A stretch of DNA of 64,000 bases from Odontocerum albicorne (Eukaryota > Arthropoda > Insecta > Trichoptera > Odontoceridae), in the NCBI GenBank assembly GCA_949825065.1, contig OX463852.1, positions 16,084,189-16,148,188 of the forward strand, written 5' to 3'. The first letter of the stretch is position 1; every line of letters starts with the position of its first letter. Positions 34,655-46,624 of this stretch are shown in pieces. A program made the position numbers and the translations under genes. The notes beneath the pieces are model-generated. The model did no database searches, had not been told where the DNA came from, and saw only the letters and a list, made by a program, of their open reading frames with translations.

Positions 34655-34855
34655 ATATTGTATTACACATTCATTAAATATAACAATCTCGCGGTGCTTA
34701 TTGCCATGTGGGTTTTTCAACCAATCAGAACAATGTTGTGAAAACAACTATGGAAACAATTTTGATGTAATTGGGTTCTAACGAGAATCGTATCCGTTAC
34801 ACTCAGGTTAAAACACAGCAGTCATACAACATAGGGCACTTATCAACTAAGGTTT
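34655..34855 (-). repeat. tRNA-derived SINE, family 1
   Basis: TATTGTATTACACATTCATT at the 3' end, GCTTATTGCCATGTGGG, TTTTCAACCAATCAGAAC, and a degraded B box GAGAATCGTATCC (34784-34796), followed by a head ending near ACTTATCAACTAAGG. The order matches the copy at 37.1 kb. Confidence 0.65.
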
Positions 34856-35574
34856 CTTCATAGTTTCTCTCTTTGCAAAATGCAGTTATCCATTTTACAG
34901 GCAGTACTATTAACAGAAATATGCAACTGCAATCGAATCTGATTTGCAGGTGCCCAACCAGATGATTCATCAAATTTTTTTTACACTAACCCTGATTTTT
35001 TCAGGCAAACTAGGTAAAGGATCTCAATTTTTCTTGTCTTAAAGTTTATTTTTAAATACCCACAATTTTTCTTAACGATTTTAAAAGAATTCTGTTTTTT
35101 ATACATGGCATTTTGAACAACACCTTCTAAACACTATTTGAAAAAAAACTTTTTAGGATTTCAAAACATTTGTCATCTTAGTGTGTAATAGTATCGATGT
35201 TTTTTTTCTAGAAACACCCCTGGCTTCAACTAAGCTCAAATAGTTTCTCAATAAATTCAAACGTTGAAAAGTAAACGTCATACAAAGGGCGGCGTGGATG
35301 AAATAACGCTCCCCCATTTTTACGTACATATGGACATATTTAAGCAAAAGAGACTCAACTCAAAGAAAAGATTTTTATTCATTGTGTCTTTTAATCCACC
35401 TGATTGCCTTAAGTCTTAGAATTCAAAAAGTGTTTTTTACTTTAATTTTTTCCTTTAGTAAAGATAAATCGTCTGTCAGCGCCACCGCTAATTTGTACAC
35501 TCTTGTATGGCGTTAACAGAAGAGTTGCTCAGCCCTTTGAAACGACTTTTACATACGAGTATCTTCATAATTGT

Positions 35575-35748
35575 GTATTGAAATTCACATGGTTATCTCT
35601 TCCAACAAAGATACTAAAGAGGGTTCAGTGAAAACCAGAATTATACCCATTTTTATTACAAAAAAAATTCTCTTCAACATCTTATTGGCGATAATGGCAT
35701 GACAATAAACCCGCCTAAATACAACGAAAGTTTAATACAAAATTAAAA
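35575..35748. repeat. Two SINE fragments in opposite orientation
   Basis: 35575-35660 is a reverse-strand body piece (TCACATGGTTATCTCTTCCA, CAGTGAAAACCAGAATT). 35672-35748 is a forward 3' piece (CATGACAATAAACCCGCC, TACAACGAAAGTTTAATAC). The region looks like two partial copies or one copy broken by an inversion. Confidence 0.5.
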
Positions 35749-35749
35749 C

Positions 35750-37040
35750 AGATAGAATGTGGGTTAGATATTTCTCGCATATATAAACGTTAATATTCAA
35801 AATGGACCCAACCCATATTTCACCTATTCTGAGTTTTTTTAAAGAAAACACCGCTTCACTTACCGTGTGTTTGTAAAAAATGATATATTATGTTTTCAAG
35901 ATGAAATTTTAACCATGAAACACCTCTCAAACTACCTTTATATTTTTGCACAGATTTAATTGATCAATTCATTTTCAATATTTCTAATAAATTATAAAAA
36001 ATGTATGTTGTTTGTTGGGTCTTTTTTGCTTATATACGTCCATAAATTGGGAATAATGTAACAAGGGAAGGTGTACCTAGCGTCTTCCCTTTATTTGTAT
36101 GGATTATTGAATTTCTGCTACGGCCTGATCGTAACATTTCACTGAAGATCAAGATTTTTATATAAGAGATTTCTGCTTTTTTACGATTTTTTTACTGCTA
36201 TATCAAACATTTAGAATCGTGTTGTGCGGATTATGACTGCAAATGGATTTGAATATGATGCTGCTTTTGCAATTTTCGAACAAAATTGTGGTTCTAAATT
36301 GATTGTTTTTGTTCATAAATATTTATTTCTTTTTGTTTTGATGAAACAATCGAACGAGGTTTTTATTTTTTATATTGAACACATAACGGAAAATTCGAGT
36401 ATGGTATTTATAAAAAAATATGTTGTCTTGTTTTGTTTTAGATTTTAGGTTGATTACCATATAAGATAAAAGGTTTATTTATTTGTCTTTGAACCAACAT
36501 TCTGACGTTAAGTATATATTTATCATAGAAAATTCAATCCCATTTACACTGTCAAAATAATCCAATATGAGAACACTCATTACAAACAAACATGTCCCCC
36601 TCCATTTGCAGACTGCTGAAGCAGTTTATAGTTTCTAATAAAATAAATATATAAATCAGTATTCTTATTTAATGAATGTCATAATATTTAAAATTTTGAT
36701 AACGAGAGCTTTCTATGACTGCTTCTAAAACATATTTTAAATTCTCAATGTTACATAAGACATGTCTATTCTAATGATATCAAGTCTCCACAAATACCCA
36801 AGGACTTGTCAAGCATTGTTTTAGTTGGGAAATATGTGCTAATACAATAAAATTTCAACTAAAAAAAGGTCTGAAAAAAAAAACAAGATTTTTATTAAAT
36901 TTTTAATAATTTATTTATTTGTAATTCACTATACCACGTTTACAATTAATATAATCATAATGAAAGGCGAGCCGATGTGTACAAGTATAATACATTTATA
37001 TTCATGTCACCATTCAGTGATTCCATGTTTGAGTTATTTT
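35750..37040. other. AT-rich spacer
   Basis: No gene is seen. A short stretch at 35790-35840 recalls the degenerate unit beside the gap at 22 kb (TTAATATTCAAAATGG). The frame at 36224-36448 is low in complexity. Confidence 0.4.
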
Positions 37041-37044
37041 TTTT

Positions 37045-37270
37045 TTACAATGTCTTGTATTGTATTGTATTTCACTTTTGTTGTATACAATACAACCTGG
37101 TAAGGGTATTGCCATGTGGCAATCTCTTTCAATCGAGCAGAAATATGCTAAATAGGCCTTAAGTGACAACCAAACTGGAATATTTTTAATAAAATAGAGT
37201 TCCTGCGGGATTTGAACCCGCAACCTTCAGACTAGGAGACAAGCGTCTTACCAACTAGACCACGGAGGTC
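37045..37270 (-). repeat. tRNA-derived SINE, family 1 (best copy)
   Basis: The copy is almost complete. Reading the reverse strand: head CCTCCGTGGTCTAGTTGGTA (A box), a 5 bp T-arm-like stem around GGGTTCAAATCCC (B box), a TTTTATTAAAAATATTCC linker, CAGTTTGGTTGTCACTTAAG, AAGAGATTGCCACATGGCAA, CCAGGTTGTATTGTATACAA and a CAATACAATACAA-type 3' end. The tRNA-like head cannot form a paired acceptor stem, so it is a retroposon, about 225 bp long. It was used here as the reference for family 1. Confidence 0.85.
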
Positions 37271-37375
37271 GACAATTGAATACCAAGTTTGTCAATTCAA
37301 TGAAATCTATTGTTAGATAATTTCTAGCTCAATCAGTTAAAGTAAAAGTATATTAAAAATATTTTAATCTTGAAC

Positions 37376-37640
37376 TGGTACACTTGATTGCCGCCACGTA
37401 AATACTACGCACTTGTTTGTGAAACTTGTGGTACACTTGATTGTCGCCACGTAAACACTACGCACTCGTTTGTGAAACTTGTGGTACACTTGATTGTCGC
37501 CACGTAAATACTACGCACTCGTTTGTGAAACTTGTGGTACACTTGATTGTCGCCACGTAAATACTACGCACTCGTTTGTGAAACTTGTGGTACAATTGAT
37601 TGCCGCCACGTAAATACTACGCACTCGTTTGTGAAACTTG
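37376..37640. repeat. 53 bp minisatellite, five copies
   Basis: Five units of exactly 53 bp start at 37376, 37429, 37482, 37535 and 37588. Each begins TGGTACA(C/A)TTGATTG(C/T)CGCC and ends GTTTGTGAAACTTG. Only a few substitutions separate the units. No reading frame or known motif explains it. Confidence 0.97.
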
Positions 37641-37876
37641 TGTTTTTTTAAACTTGGGTAAACTGTTGCAAGTTAGATTATTCACTAACTTTAGTTTTTT
37701 TTAACTAATTACATTTAAACAGGAGAGATAGGGCAAGGGAATGCACACAGTTTGCAGATAATTCATCCGTAGTAGCGCAATACGGCTGACAGACGTCAGC
37801 ATTCCAGTGGAAAGTTAATAAAAAAATCGCAAATACGAAAAACATCTTTGCGTTTTTGAGAAAATTTTACTAAATT

Positions 37877-38070
37877 TTCATTGTATGCAGTACAACCTAG
37901 TGGGCTCATTGGCATGTGACAATCTTTCTCGACCAGGGTAGTGTTAAGAAAGGCAGTAAACGAAAAACAGACTAGAATCCTCTTTAAATGACTGATATAA
38001 CCAATAAATTTGATAATAAAAGAACAGACAGAAGGGACAGTCTTCTTACCACTAGACTATGGAGAACTTC
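37877..38070 (-). repeat. tRNA-derived SINE, family 1 (diverged)
   Basis: TTCATTGTATGCAGTACAAC (3' end), GGCATGTGACAATCTTTC, AAACAGACTAGAATCC and a head ending TTACCACTAGACTATGGAG. The B box is not preserved. Confidence 0.65.
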
Positions 38071-38074
38071 CAAA

Positions 38075-39775
38075 TTCAATAGGGAATACTCGTATAATAA
38101 AATATTACAAAATAGTATTAATGATTATAAAAATATTAGTAATAGTCCTTCAATAATTAGAAAGTATTTTTTTTTTCAATATTACGCTATGCATGTCTTT
38201 GTCCTGCTTTTCTAGTCTCGTAATCTCGTTGCAATTGACGCGATCGTCTCTTCCCTTTAGCATCTGCAGCTCTTTTTGCATCAATCTTGTAATTTTGATA
38301 CATAATAATAAGTCTGTAAGACTTTAAATTAAAATAAGTCTTGCAAGAACAATCAAACAAATATATTTTAAAATTATTTTTAACAAAAGTTAAATCCGTT
38401 TCCGTGATGAAACTGCAAATCTTTAATAATGTAGAATTTTAAAGAAACAAAACTCAGAACTATAAACAACCAAATTCATTTATTTACAAAACAAAAGTAT
38501 ACAGTTAATGAGAGTGATATGTGAATCTAATAAATATTGCAATTATATATATTTTTGTTCAAAAGTTAAGGCATCTCTTCTTAATAAATACATTAGTTGA
38601 CATTGTTATTTTATGGCTTATAATGAAATTAAAAAGTGACAGCTGCCAAATAATATTTTCTTACTATAATGTTAACATAAATAATGACTTTTAAATCGTA
38701 ACTATAACAACAACTATTATTACAGACGGGCGTAAGTACACCCAATGTCGTATTGTTGGATAAAATATTGCAATGCGTTATTCGAGTTACCCTTTCATAA
38801 AAAAGTACCTCCATAAATTTAGCTTATTTAGCATTTCTATTTAAGTAGTTTTTTTATTTCAAACATGTCATATTTCATTCAAAAGATGGTATCCATGTAT
38901 TAGTGCAACTTACGATACGAGCCCAAGAATATGTCGTATCCAAATTGGGTTCCAGCATCTAGCAACGAAATAAGCCTATTAGGAAAAAAACATGAATGGA
39001 CTAAGTTACTTTTCTTCGAAAAAATGCTAGAAACCCATTTTGTATTCTATGCCGGACCTTATCCATTCGTTTTAATAGAATTCAGGGGAGCCCCTTAACA
39101 AATGTAGGATTGAATTAAGAAATAAACAGGAACCCCTGAACTTGGTAGTTCACGAACTTTTTGTACGGCAAAAAATCTCTAAAGTGTATGCATATTTCAA
39201 ATATTTTTTTTTTTAATAATATTAATTATCTGGTAATAATGATTAGAAAATGCAATGAATAAAAACGCATTTACCTCTTTTTTTAAAAAAAAACTGATCA
39301 ACTTGAGTCAACTACATTTTACTTCAATATGCACTTATTATATGTTTGTTTATTGCATCACCTTTCCAGCATTTATTCTCTTCACAAGACAAAACACCCT
39401 GATGCTTAACAACTTCCAAATATTTCGGTATCAAACTTGATACATTTTTAAAACTCAGAACATTTTTATAATGAAATTCAATCGATACATAAAATTATAT
39501 AACTAAAAAGTTAATTTTTCAGATAGGTCACACCAAAATAGATAATATGCCAGATATAATTCAATACTATTTTTATTGTTTTTATCAATTGTTTTCTAAA
39601 ATATACCATTTAATATAAAGCTGTTAAGAATATTAAATATTGAATGCACAATTGATGACAATTCCATCGAACCTTTTTTTTTACTTTCTCTCTTTCGATA
39701 GTTTTCGATAGAAATACTACATATTGCAAAAGTCTCATGTACCAACATCCGGAAAATTTCAGAGGTCTTTCTTAA
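38075..39775. other. AT-rich spacer
   Basis: Nothing recognisable. A slightly GC-richer stretch at 39040-39150 has no frame or family. Confidence 0.4.
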
Positions 39776-39779
39776 TCAT

Positions 39780-39965
39780 TTATTTAATTTTTTTTATTTA
39801 TTTATTTTACACATGACAAGAAATATGAAATATACACAATTTGCGAAAAAACAACAGGTAATTTTATTTGGACACAATTTTAATGGATCTGGGTTTATTG
39901 CCTTTCATTTGTCGTATCCCCAGTAAACTAGACTTTTGCCTGTATCTCACTGAGAACAATCATGA
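39780..39965 (-). repeat. Retrotransposon 3' end with TTAT tail (same family as 22.7 kb)
   Basis: TTTTATTTATTTATTTTACA tail, CATGACAAGAAATATG, TGCGAAAAAACAACAGGTAA, CTGGGTTTATTGCC and GTATCCCCAGTAAACTAG match the 22.68-22.89 kb copy in reverse. Here the CTGGGTTT...AGTAAA segment is present once. It is amplified six-fold at 61.4 kb. Confidence 0.7.
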
Positions 39966-40676
39966 CCAAGAGATTTCAAAACTATGCTTCCTTAAAAAGT
40001 TAATCTATTTATTTATTTATTATCGGTATACAATGAAATGTTTCCAATAGAATTATGCAGTTTTATAGAGACAAATTGTTGAATACTTACAATGTATCAT
40101 AAAACGGGAAACATCATCTCCTTTTACACACAAACGAAATCTACCTGATCTTAGCCAACGCCGGAAGGGATTATTCAAATTCTATTTAATAAAAGGAATA
40201 TCTTTATTTAACACTTCATTTTATTTATTTTTATAGCAAATGTTTGTGCAATATATTCAAATGGTCATATGCCTTCATTTAACGCACCGGCATTTAGACT
40301 GAAGCATTCCAAAATTGTCAAGAAATATTTAACGAGGAACACTTATGTCAATTATTTGAACTTTATTTTACTTTGCAGAGTGAGAGTTTAATAGTTTTTG
40401 TTTTATCTAATCATAATGGACATTTTTTTTATTTAAAAAAATGAAAATTACTTTTAAGTAAATAAATATAGTTAAATAAACAATGTGTCGTTTATTTCAT
40501 AATGATGCTATTTTTTATACAAATTGTTTTAATTTAATCGAGATTGTATTTTGTGACTTTTTTCTGTAAGGGACCACATAATATTCAAGGAGGGTCCATC
40601 GCTCGATAAAGGGCGAAATGACCAACTTGTATCGAAGGCTGGATGCCTGTTTGACATGCTATGTTAATGTGATCTC

Positions 40677-40705
40677 GGAGGGTGTAATATGTTCTTACAC
40701 CCTCC
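40677..40705. repeat. Perfect 11 bp hairpin, 7-base loop
   Basis: GGAGGGTGTAA and TTACACCCTCC are exact complements around TATGTTC. It is GC-richer than the surroundings and followed by AAATTTC, not by a T run. Confidence 0.85.
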
Positions 40706-40796
40706 AAATTTCTTCAATGGTCTATTCGATAAAGCGCTTCTTTTATAATATGGTATCTAATTTTATTTTGATGAAATTGGCGAAATTTCATTTTGA

Positions 40797-40832
40797 TTTC
40801 ATCTAATTTCATTTTGATGAAATTAGATGAAA
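40797..40832. repeat. Perfect 16 bp hairpin, 4-base loop
   Basis: TTTCATCTAATTTCAT and its exact complement enclose TTTG. It sits within a small patch where ATTTTGATGAAATT and GGCGAAA words repeat (40762-40842). Confidence 0.9.
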
Positions 40833-41209
40833 ATGGCGAAAAATTCACTGAAATTTGTATTTGTTAGTGAGATTTGAAAATTCTTGCTGTGTATAAAATA
40901 TGCATATTAATACGAGTATATTAGAACACAAAACTATTTCCGTGACTCATGAATTCAAAGTATTTAATAATTTAGAGCTGTGGTTTCTGGAACCATTCAC
41001 CCTTCAGTGAAAATTCTGTTACATAGGAATCTTCGTTTTCATGTCATCGTATAGTATATGGTAACTTTATTTTACTTTCATTGTTCAAGATTTTGCTCTT
41101 ATACTCATTTATTCGAAATATACTCCTCAACAGATCTGTATTAATCAGATAATCATTAGAAATCCTGACCAGGAGACAATGTACATAGCCCAGATAGAAA
41201 AACCCTTAA

Positions 41210-41385
41210 TCTCCAACTCGGGGTTATGGGCGTCTCGATTCCCATTGGAGTCAATTTTATATAAAAGGGATCCAATCTGATATTCAGTAAAGACCTCTTT
41301 AACAGCTTTATGGTTGTTAGCAGAAAATTGTCACATGGAAATAAACCTACCACGTTGTACTATAATATTTACAATATAATACATA
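41210..41385 (+). repeat. tRNA-derived SINE, family 1 (head partly lost)
   Basis: B-box region GTCTCGATTCCCATTGG, linker, TCAGTAAAGACCTCTTTAAC, AATTGTCACATGGAAATAAA and 3' end CCACGTTGTACTATAATATT follow the family 1 order. Confidence 0.65.
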
Positions 41386-41574
41386 TAGATATGAATATAG
41401 TTTAAGGTTCCATTCATCAAGCTTTCGTATCTAAAATTACTCATATGGGCACGTTATGCGTTGTCCGTCGTCGAACGTGATAGCAATATTACGTACCACA
41501 TACAAACATGTAGCCAATATTGGGTAAAACTGAAGAAATGTGATGAAAATATATAATTTCATACAAAACATAAT

Positions 41575-41825
41575 ACTAATTCCATCTCGGGGTAAGCAGA
41601 GAAAACAGAGCGCCAGAATTTTCAACTCGACATCATATTTTCTATCTCGACATCACTTGATCCAAACATACTCTCCATAGGCGTCCTTTACCACACCTTC
41701 ACATTGCTCTCACATTTACGCTATATTTTGGTTTTGTAAGTATTTCTTTATTTATTCGTTCTACACGTCCAAACCATCTCAAAATGATATTCGTCCTACT
41801 CAACTTTTTTTCTTTAAATTAGCAT
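41575..41825 (-). pseudogene. LINE reverse-transcriptase C-terminal remnant
   Basis: Reverse-strand homologue of the 45.4 kb copy: TCGGGGTAAGCAGAGAAAAC (SAYP-like end), ACATTTACGCTATATTTTGG, TTATTCGTTCTACACGTCC and AAACCATCTCAAAATG (the HVER/RWF region). Frames are broken. Confidence 0.55.
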
Positions 41826-42744
41826 TAACTGAAATGAGATAATTACAACTTAAATGTCTTCCAAACATTTTCAATTGATTTTCTCAAGATACAAGTACAA
41901 GGAAGTTTTAAATTAAAATTAACAAATAAAAATAAATTTGGTCACTTACTCCAGGGATTTTTTTAAATAGTTTTTTTGATACAACCTTTATTTCCAGTAG
42001 TAAAAAAGATAGAAATAAAAGCACGGTTTAAGTGGGTTATCTTCATTCTGCATTGTCATAATATACATTGTCACCCCATGTATTATTAATTTCATAAAAT
42101 ACAGTTCTTAAATATCTTGAAATTTCAACAGTATGAAGTTCTAGAAAATAATAATTATTATTTCTTTTTATATGTTTATTTAATAATCAACTTGTTCCCT
42201 ATGTTTGCAAAATAATCCATATACTGATTATGATTTTTCGCTAAGGGCTCGTATTTCTTGAAATTACTGATCGCACTCAGAATTTATTTTCGATACAATT
42301 CAATCTTCTGGTCAACCGTTTTATTTCAATGTCCACCTTTACTTCCTGCCTACCCTTGGTCAGGAAACATGAGGCATAATATGTTAATACTTAAATAATG
42401 ATCAAAATATCGAAATAATGCTTGAAATTTCCTTTGCCGTTCCTTGTTTGGTCACTACATTGTCCCCTTGCCAAGTGTTTCTCAATCTAGGAGAATTGTT
42501 ATAAAAAAACAATCGAATTAAAAGTTTTATTTTTTATTATTTTATAACTCGTTAGTCTTTTGTATAATTTATAATTAATTAATTGAGTAAGGTTTATTTG
42601 AGAAAATAATCGTTATCAATGATTAGTTGATACATTAAGATTTTTTAAGGAAGCTGCTAAAACACCGTTTCAATTAAGAAAAATTAACATCTATCACAAC
42701 TCTAGATGAACAATATATTTTTATTACAAACATAAATAGCAAAA

Positions 42745-42975
42745 GAAAGCAGATTTCAGAGCATTGGATTTTTCTATCTCGGTACACATGTTTTGCTTCT
42801 TCCACAGTCATACATTTTTGCATACAATTCTTACAATTTATCTTCTTACGTATCCTTCTTTCAAAGTATCAGTTACTTGATCCAACTTTCCTTTCTTGAG
42901 TCTTCACTTATCACGTCTTCTTCTCACATTTGCATCGTATATTTGTTTTATTAGTCTTCTTCATTCATTTAATTG
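42745..42975 (-). pseudogene. LINE reverse-transcriptase C-terminal remnant
   Basis: TTTCTATCTCGGTACACATG, TTGCTTCTTCCACAGTCATA, ACTTGATCCAAC and TATATTTGTTTTATTAGTC keep the order of the other reverse copies, about 1.1 kb from the previous one. No frame survives. Confidence 0.5.
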
Positions 42976-43734
42976 ACAATTGATTTTTTGTTAAGGTTGT
43001 TGACGTTTAAATTTAATTAATAAATAAAACTCAGAATAAGGCTCTTCACAATGGAGGTTTGAGAAACAAGTACTGACTGACCGATTCTCCCCCTAGCTGA
43101 CCAATTCTCCCTCTCGAAACTCGGACATATTACACTGCAATAGAAATAACGCTCTGGGAAGCAATTGATATTTTTTGCCGCCACTCGACTAGGTTTCAAT
43201 GCAAGTTGTGAGAAAAATCACAATGGCAAAGTCGAAGGGAAATAATAAATGCCCCGAACATGTGAACATGAGAATGTGAACGTATTAAAGTTTTAAATTA
43301 CATTTGAGCTTTGTGATATATATTTGTCGTTCATTTTGTGAACATGTGTTTAATTTTGAGTAATACATTGAGTTATTTGACTTTCATTCATCGTTTGACC
43401 ATAAATTTGTTTCCAAACTTTAATAATAACTCAAATTAGTTTTTATTACAGTTAATCTATCATTTCAAATATAACAATTTTTTTTAAAGATTAAAAACTT
43501 AAGCTGTAAATAACATAACGTATAATGAAATATAATTTCAAAAACCTTTAAATTGTCACATTGACGCCACCGATAAAACTGTTTGATGATATTTTTTATA
43601 TATATTTTTTTCTAATACGTTCTATTTATTTCAGACGTATATCTTAGACATAATTAAAAGCATGATATTTTGAGGTTAATTTACCACATTGACTGAATGA
43701 GTTGCGAAGTATTTACAACTGAAATTAATGCAGA

Positions 43735-43870
43735 GCGTGGAAGACTGCGGAAATTATGGTCGAAGCTAGATTAATACATTTCGACTTAGGAAAAACGGAG
43801 ATATATGATAAATATACGAGTCTAAATTATAAGATGTATGAATGTTGACGAGGCAAAAACTTTTGGCATG
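43735..43870 (+). pseudogene. LINE reverse-transcriptase C-terminal remnant (weak)
   Basis: AGAGCGTGGAAGACTGCGGA (RGR.R-like), ATTATAAGATGTATGAATG and TTGACGAGGCAAAAAC match the 45.6 kb region over about 130 bp. It is short and diverged. Confidence 0.4.
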
Positions 43871-44104
43871 TCATAAAAGGTATTCAAAGGCATGTAGGTA
43901 AATATAGAAATTTTCTTAGGTCTTACGTAAAAAATTGGTAACTACTAAATTTCATATAAGATTGGAAGGTATAAACTGAACATCGCCTTTGAAATTTAAA
44001 AAAATAATGCTACATCATTCAGTTAAATATTGTCAATGATGTAAAACAAATTGTTTAAGTTAATTTAGTTCGTGTGAAAATTAAAAGATTAAAAAAATAC
44101 ATCT

Positions 44105-44500
44105 TACGCGTATGAATGAAAATACATATTATGAATTTTAATGAAAACTGCATGTTATGTATGGTATAATAATGAAAAATTCATACTATGGATGTGTGAA
44201 AAATTCATACTATGGATTAATGAAAAAAAATATGTATGTTATGAAAAATTAATAATATGGATGTTAATAAAAAAAATGTCATTAATTTTAATGAAAAAAT
44301 CGAACTATGCATGTTAATGAAAAATACACTTATTACATATGTCAATGAAAAATTCACACTATGACTGTTTATAAAAACAAGTAGGTATAAAGGTGATGAA
44401 AAAATCAAACAATGTATGTTGAAAAAAATATATATATTGTTTATTTTAATAAAAAATACATATCATGTATGTGTGAAAGTACATATTATTTATGTTATTT
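44105..44500. repeat. Degenerate AT-rich tandem array, unit about 30 bp
   Basis: A unit like TATG(A/G)ATGTTAATGAAAAATTCATAC recurs about a dozen times with heavy divergence. Clear units include 44171-44190 and 44198-44217 (ATTCATACTATGGAT repeated). Unit length drifts by several bases. Confidence 0.75.
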
Positions 44501-45349
44501 TTTCAAATTTTGCATTAAATATTGTACATTTAATATATAAAAATTACATTAAAATGTGAAAAAAATATTACTATTTTTTAATGTAATCTTTCATTGATTA
44601 ACTACAAATACTAGTGATTGTTTTATTTTTAATTTTATAATACATTTTCAATTGTGTATATTTTTTTAAGTAGAACATTTACAATTTACATCGTTTTATT
44701 GAAAATCGGAACCATAGAGTATGGGTACCTAACAATATTAAAAATCTCCATTAATGATCAAATGTTCTCATTTCTTAATCATAAATTTCGTAAATTTGTC
44801 TTAAATAATAAAACAGCTGCAAAAAATTTACACAGTGCATTCAAATTCTTGCATACGAGTATACTTAAATTCTAAGCTATCATATACGCAATTCCAGTCA
44901 CATAATCATCACAATAATCATATCAAATAACTCCTCATCATACGCTCTACATTCGCATTAATCATTCACTCACGAGCCTCTTTACTCTTCTATTAATAAA
45001 TCGAGAACATCTATAAACAAATAAATAGACTCTCAGGGTTTTGTTTATTATGTAAAATAATTTAACTCATAATAAACTACAGATCATAAAAATGTGTGCT
45101 TCATTACTCCGTAGCATTGCTCACTTGTCTACTACCTAGCAACTTAAGGCAATCTATGCTCTTGTGTTCCAACCTGCGGGAGTGCGTTCGTGACAGAGGG
45201 ACAAACGCGCTGCATTTAGGGCATTAATTGCACGCACGTTCATCACCGCCAATATTTAGCCAAGTGAAAACTGTGGGACATTGATTCCGGACCATTTCTA
45301 CACCCTTACCACAAAAGTATTTATCATACAAAAATATTCAACAGTGTTA

Positions 45350-45755
45350 TTGATTCACATTCTTTAAAACAGTATTTTGGTGCCAACTTTGATGTATGGG
45401 AGTGAAACAGGGATTGAAGTTACATGGGATCAATGTGAACTTAAGACTGACGTGTTAAGTAAGATGAAAGAGAACACGCTGAGATGGTTTAGGCATGTGG
45501 AACGAATTAATAAATAAATATTAACTGAACAAATATAAATAAATAAAGGGTGCGTTAAAGGTGGACCAAGAAAAGTATTGTTGGATCAAGTGAATGATAT
45601 TTAGCAGAGAAATTGTACAAGTTATATGAGGAGGTGTATGGATGTTGAAGAGGTTAATGGTGTATGTCGAGATAGAAAAGTCTAGCACTCTGTCCATTCT
45701 GCTTACCCCGACAGGGAAATGGCGTGATTGTATATGTGTATTTATTTACGATTTA
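45350..45755 (+). pseudogene. LINE reverse-transcriptase C-terminus (reference copy)
   Basis: In the forward frame: VLVPTLMYGSET, then KMKENTLRWFRHVERI (near 45460-45510), a stop, GGPRKVLLDQVNDI, RRCMDVEEVNGVCRDRKV and HSAYPDREMA-like codons at the end. YGSET, RWF.HVER and the basic/aspartate-rich tail are the usual C-terminal landmarks of a non-LTR reverse transcriptase. In-frame stops occur at the HVERINK, EQI, NDI and RKV positions, and the 5' catalytic part is absent. The clade (RTE- or Jockey-like) is uncertain. Confidence 0.75.
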
Positions 45756-46261
45756 AAAGTTCCAACTTATAAACATGATAGTATAAATACAAAAAAAATT
45801 AAACATCGACGTGAATATAAAATAAGGTTGTGTCCTATATTAACTTTCATATAATATCCATAAATTGAAAGATATTTTTTTCAGTAGTAAGTAAATGTAA
45901 TAATTTAGTAAATATTGTCACAGTTGACCCAGTAATATACTTGCAAATGCCTTGTTTATTGTAACCAAAACGTGTTTTTTTTATCGAGACGTCATAAAGT
46001 AATCTCTTCCAACCAACAAAACAAGTGTTACGCAGATTCATGTCAATTGCTGGGTGAAATATACAATCTTGTTTAAAAAAAAAGACAATATTATTATAAA
46101 CATACAAAATAAATTTAAAAACAACGTGAATTCAAGTATATGCAAATGTCACAAGACTTGGCAGAAAATAGAAGTTATGAAGAACAACATTTCGTCGTTG
46201 AAGAGAGATGTAATATTTTTAAGTCGCTGTTCAAAGCAAGCACCTTCGTTACCCAGTTGAC

Positions 46262-46620
46262 GTTTAACGGTTAAGTTTATAAGACGCGTGTCTTGTAACC
46301 CAGAGATTGTGGGTTCGATTCCCGTTGGTACTAAGTTTTTTTTAAAGAGGTTCCAGTCTAGTTTTCATTTAAGGCTTGTTTAACACATTCGCTGCGAAAA
46401 AAATCATTAAGTGAAAAAAACCACTGCCGTGCATGGTGTGCCGAGAAATTTCACTAAGCCAAACATACTTTCAACAGAACACGTGGTGTACGGACTGGGC
46501 GAATGTGTGTACGTATTCTCAGCATTGAACGTGTAACACACTTTTTTTGGATAGTGGGAAAAGATTGCTATATAGCAATAAATCTGTCAGTTTGTACTGT
46601 ATACAACAAAATGGTTATTT
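46262..46620 (+). repeat. tRNA-derived SINE, family 1, carrying an insertion
   Basis: The head is weak (GTTAAGTTTATAAGACGCG), but B box TGGGTTCGATTCCCGTTGG is near perfect. The body TCCAGTCTAGTTTTCATTTA, AAGGCTTGTTTAACACA is then interrupted at 46384 and resumes at 46534 with TAACACACTTTTTTTGGATA, AAGATTGCTATATAGCAA and GTTTGTACTGTATACAAC. Confidence 0.8.
46384..46533. mobile_element. piggyBac-like miniature insertion inside the SINE
   Basis: An insert of about 150 bp lies between TTAACACA and a repeated TAACACA. The left end CACATTCGCTGCGAAAAA and the complement of the right end CACGTTCAATGC agree at 9 of 12 positions. Together with the TTAA at 46380-46383 this suggests a piggyBac-type non-autonomous element. 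The right TTAA has lost one base, so the class is an inference. Confidence 0.5.
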
Positions 46621-46624
46621 AAAA

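Noticed and set aside
37198..37270. Possible functional tRNA gene on the reverse strand
   Set aside because: The A and B boxes are good, but the 5' and 3' ends do not form an acceptor stem and the sequence continues into the SINE body shared by many copies.
37376..37640. CRISPR-like array
   Set aside because: The 53 bp units are contiguous with no unique spacers, and the genome is clearly eukaryotic.
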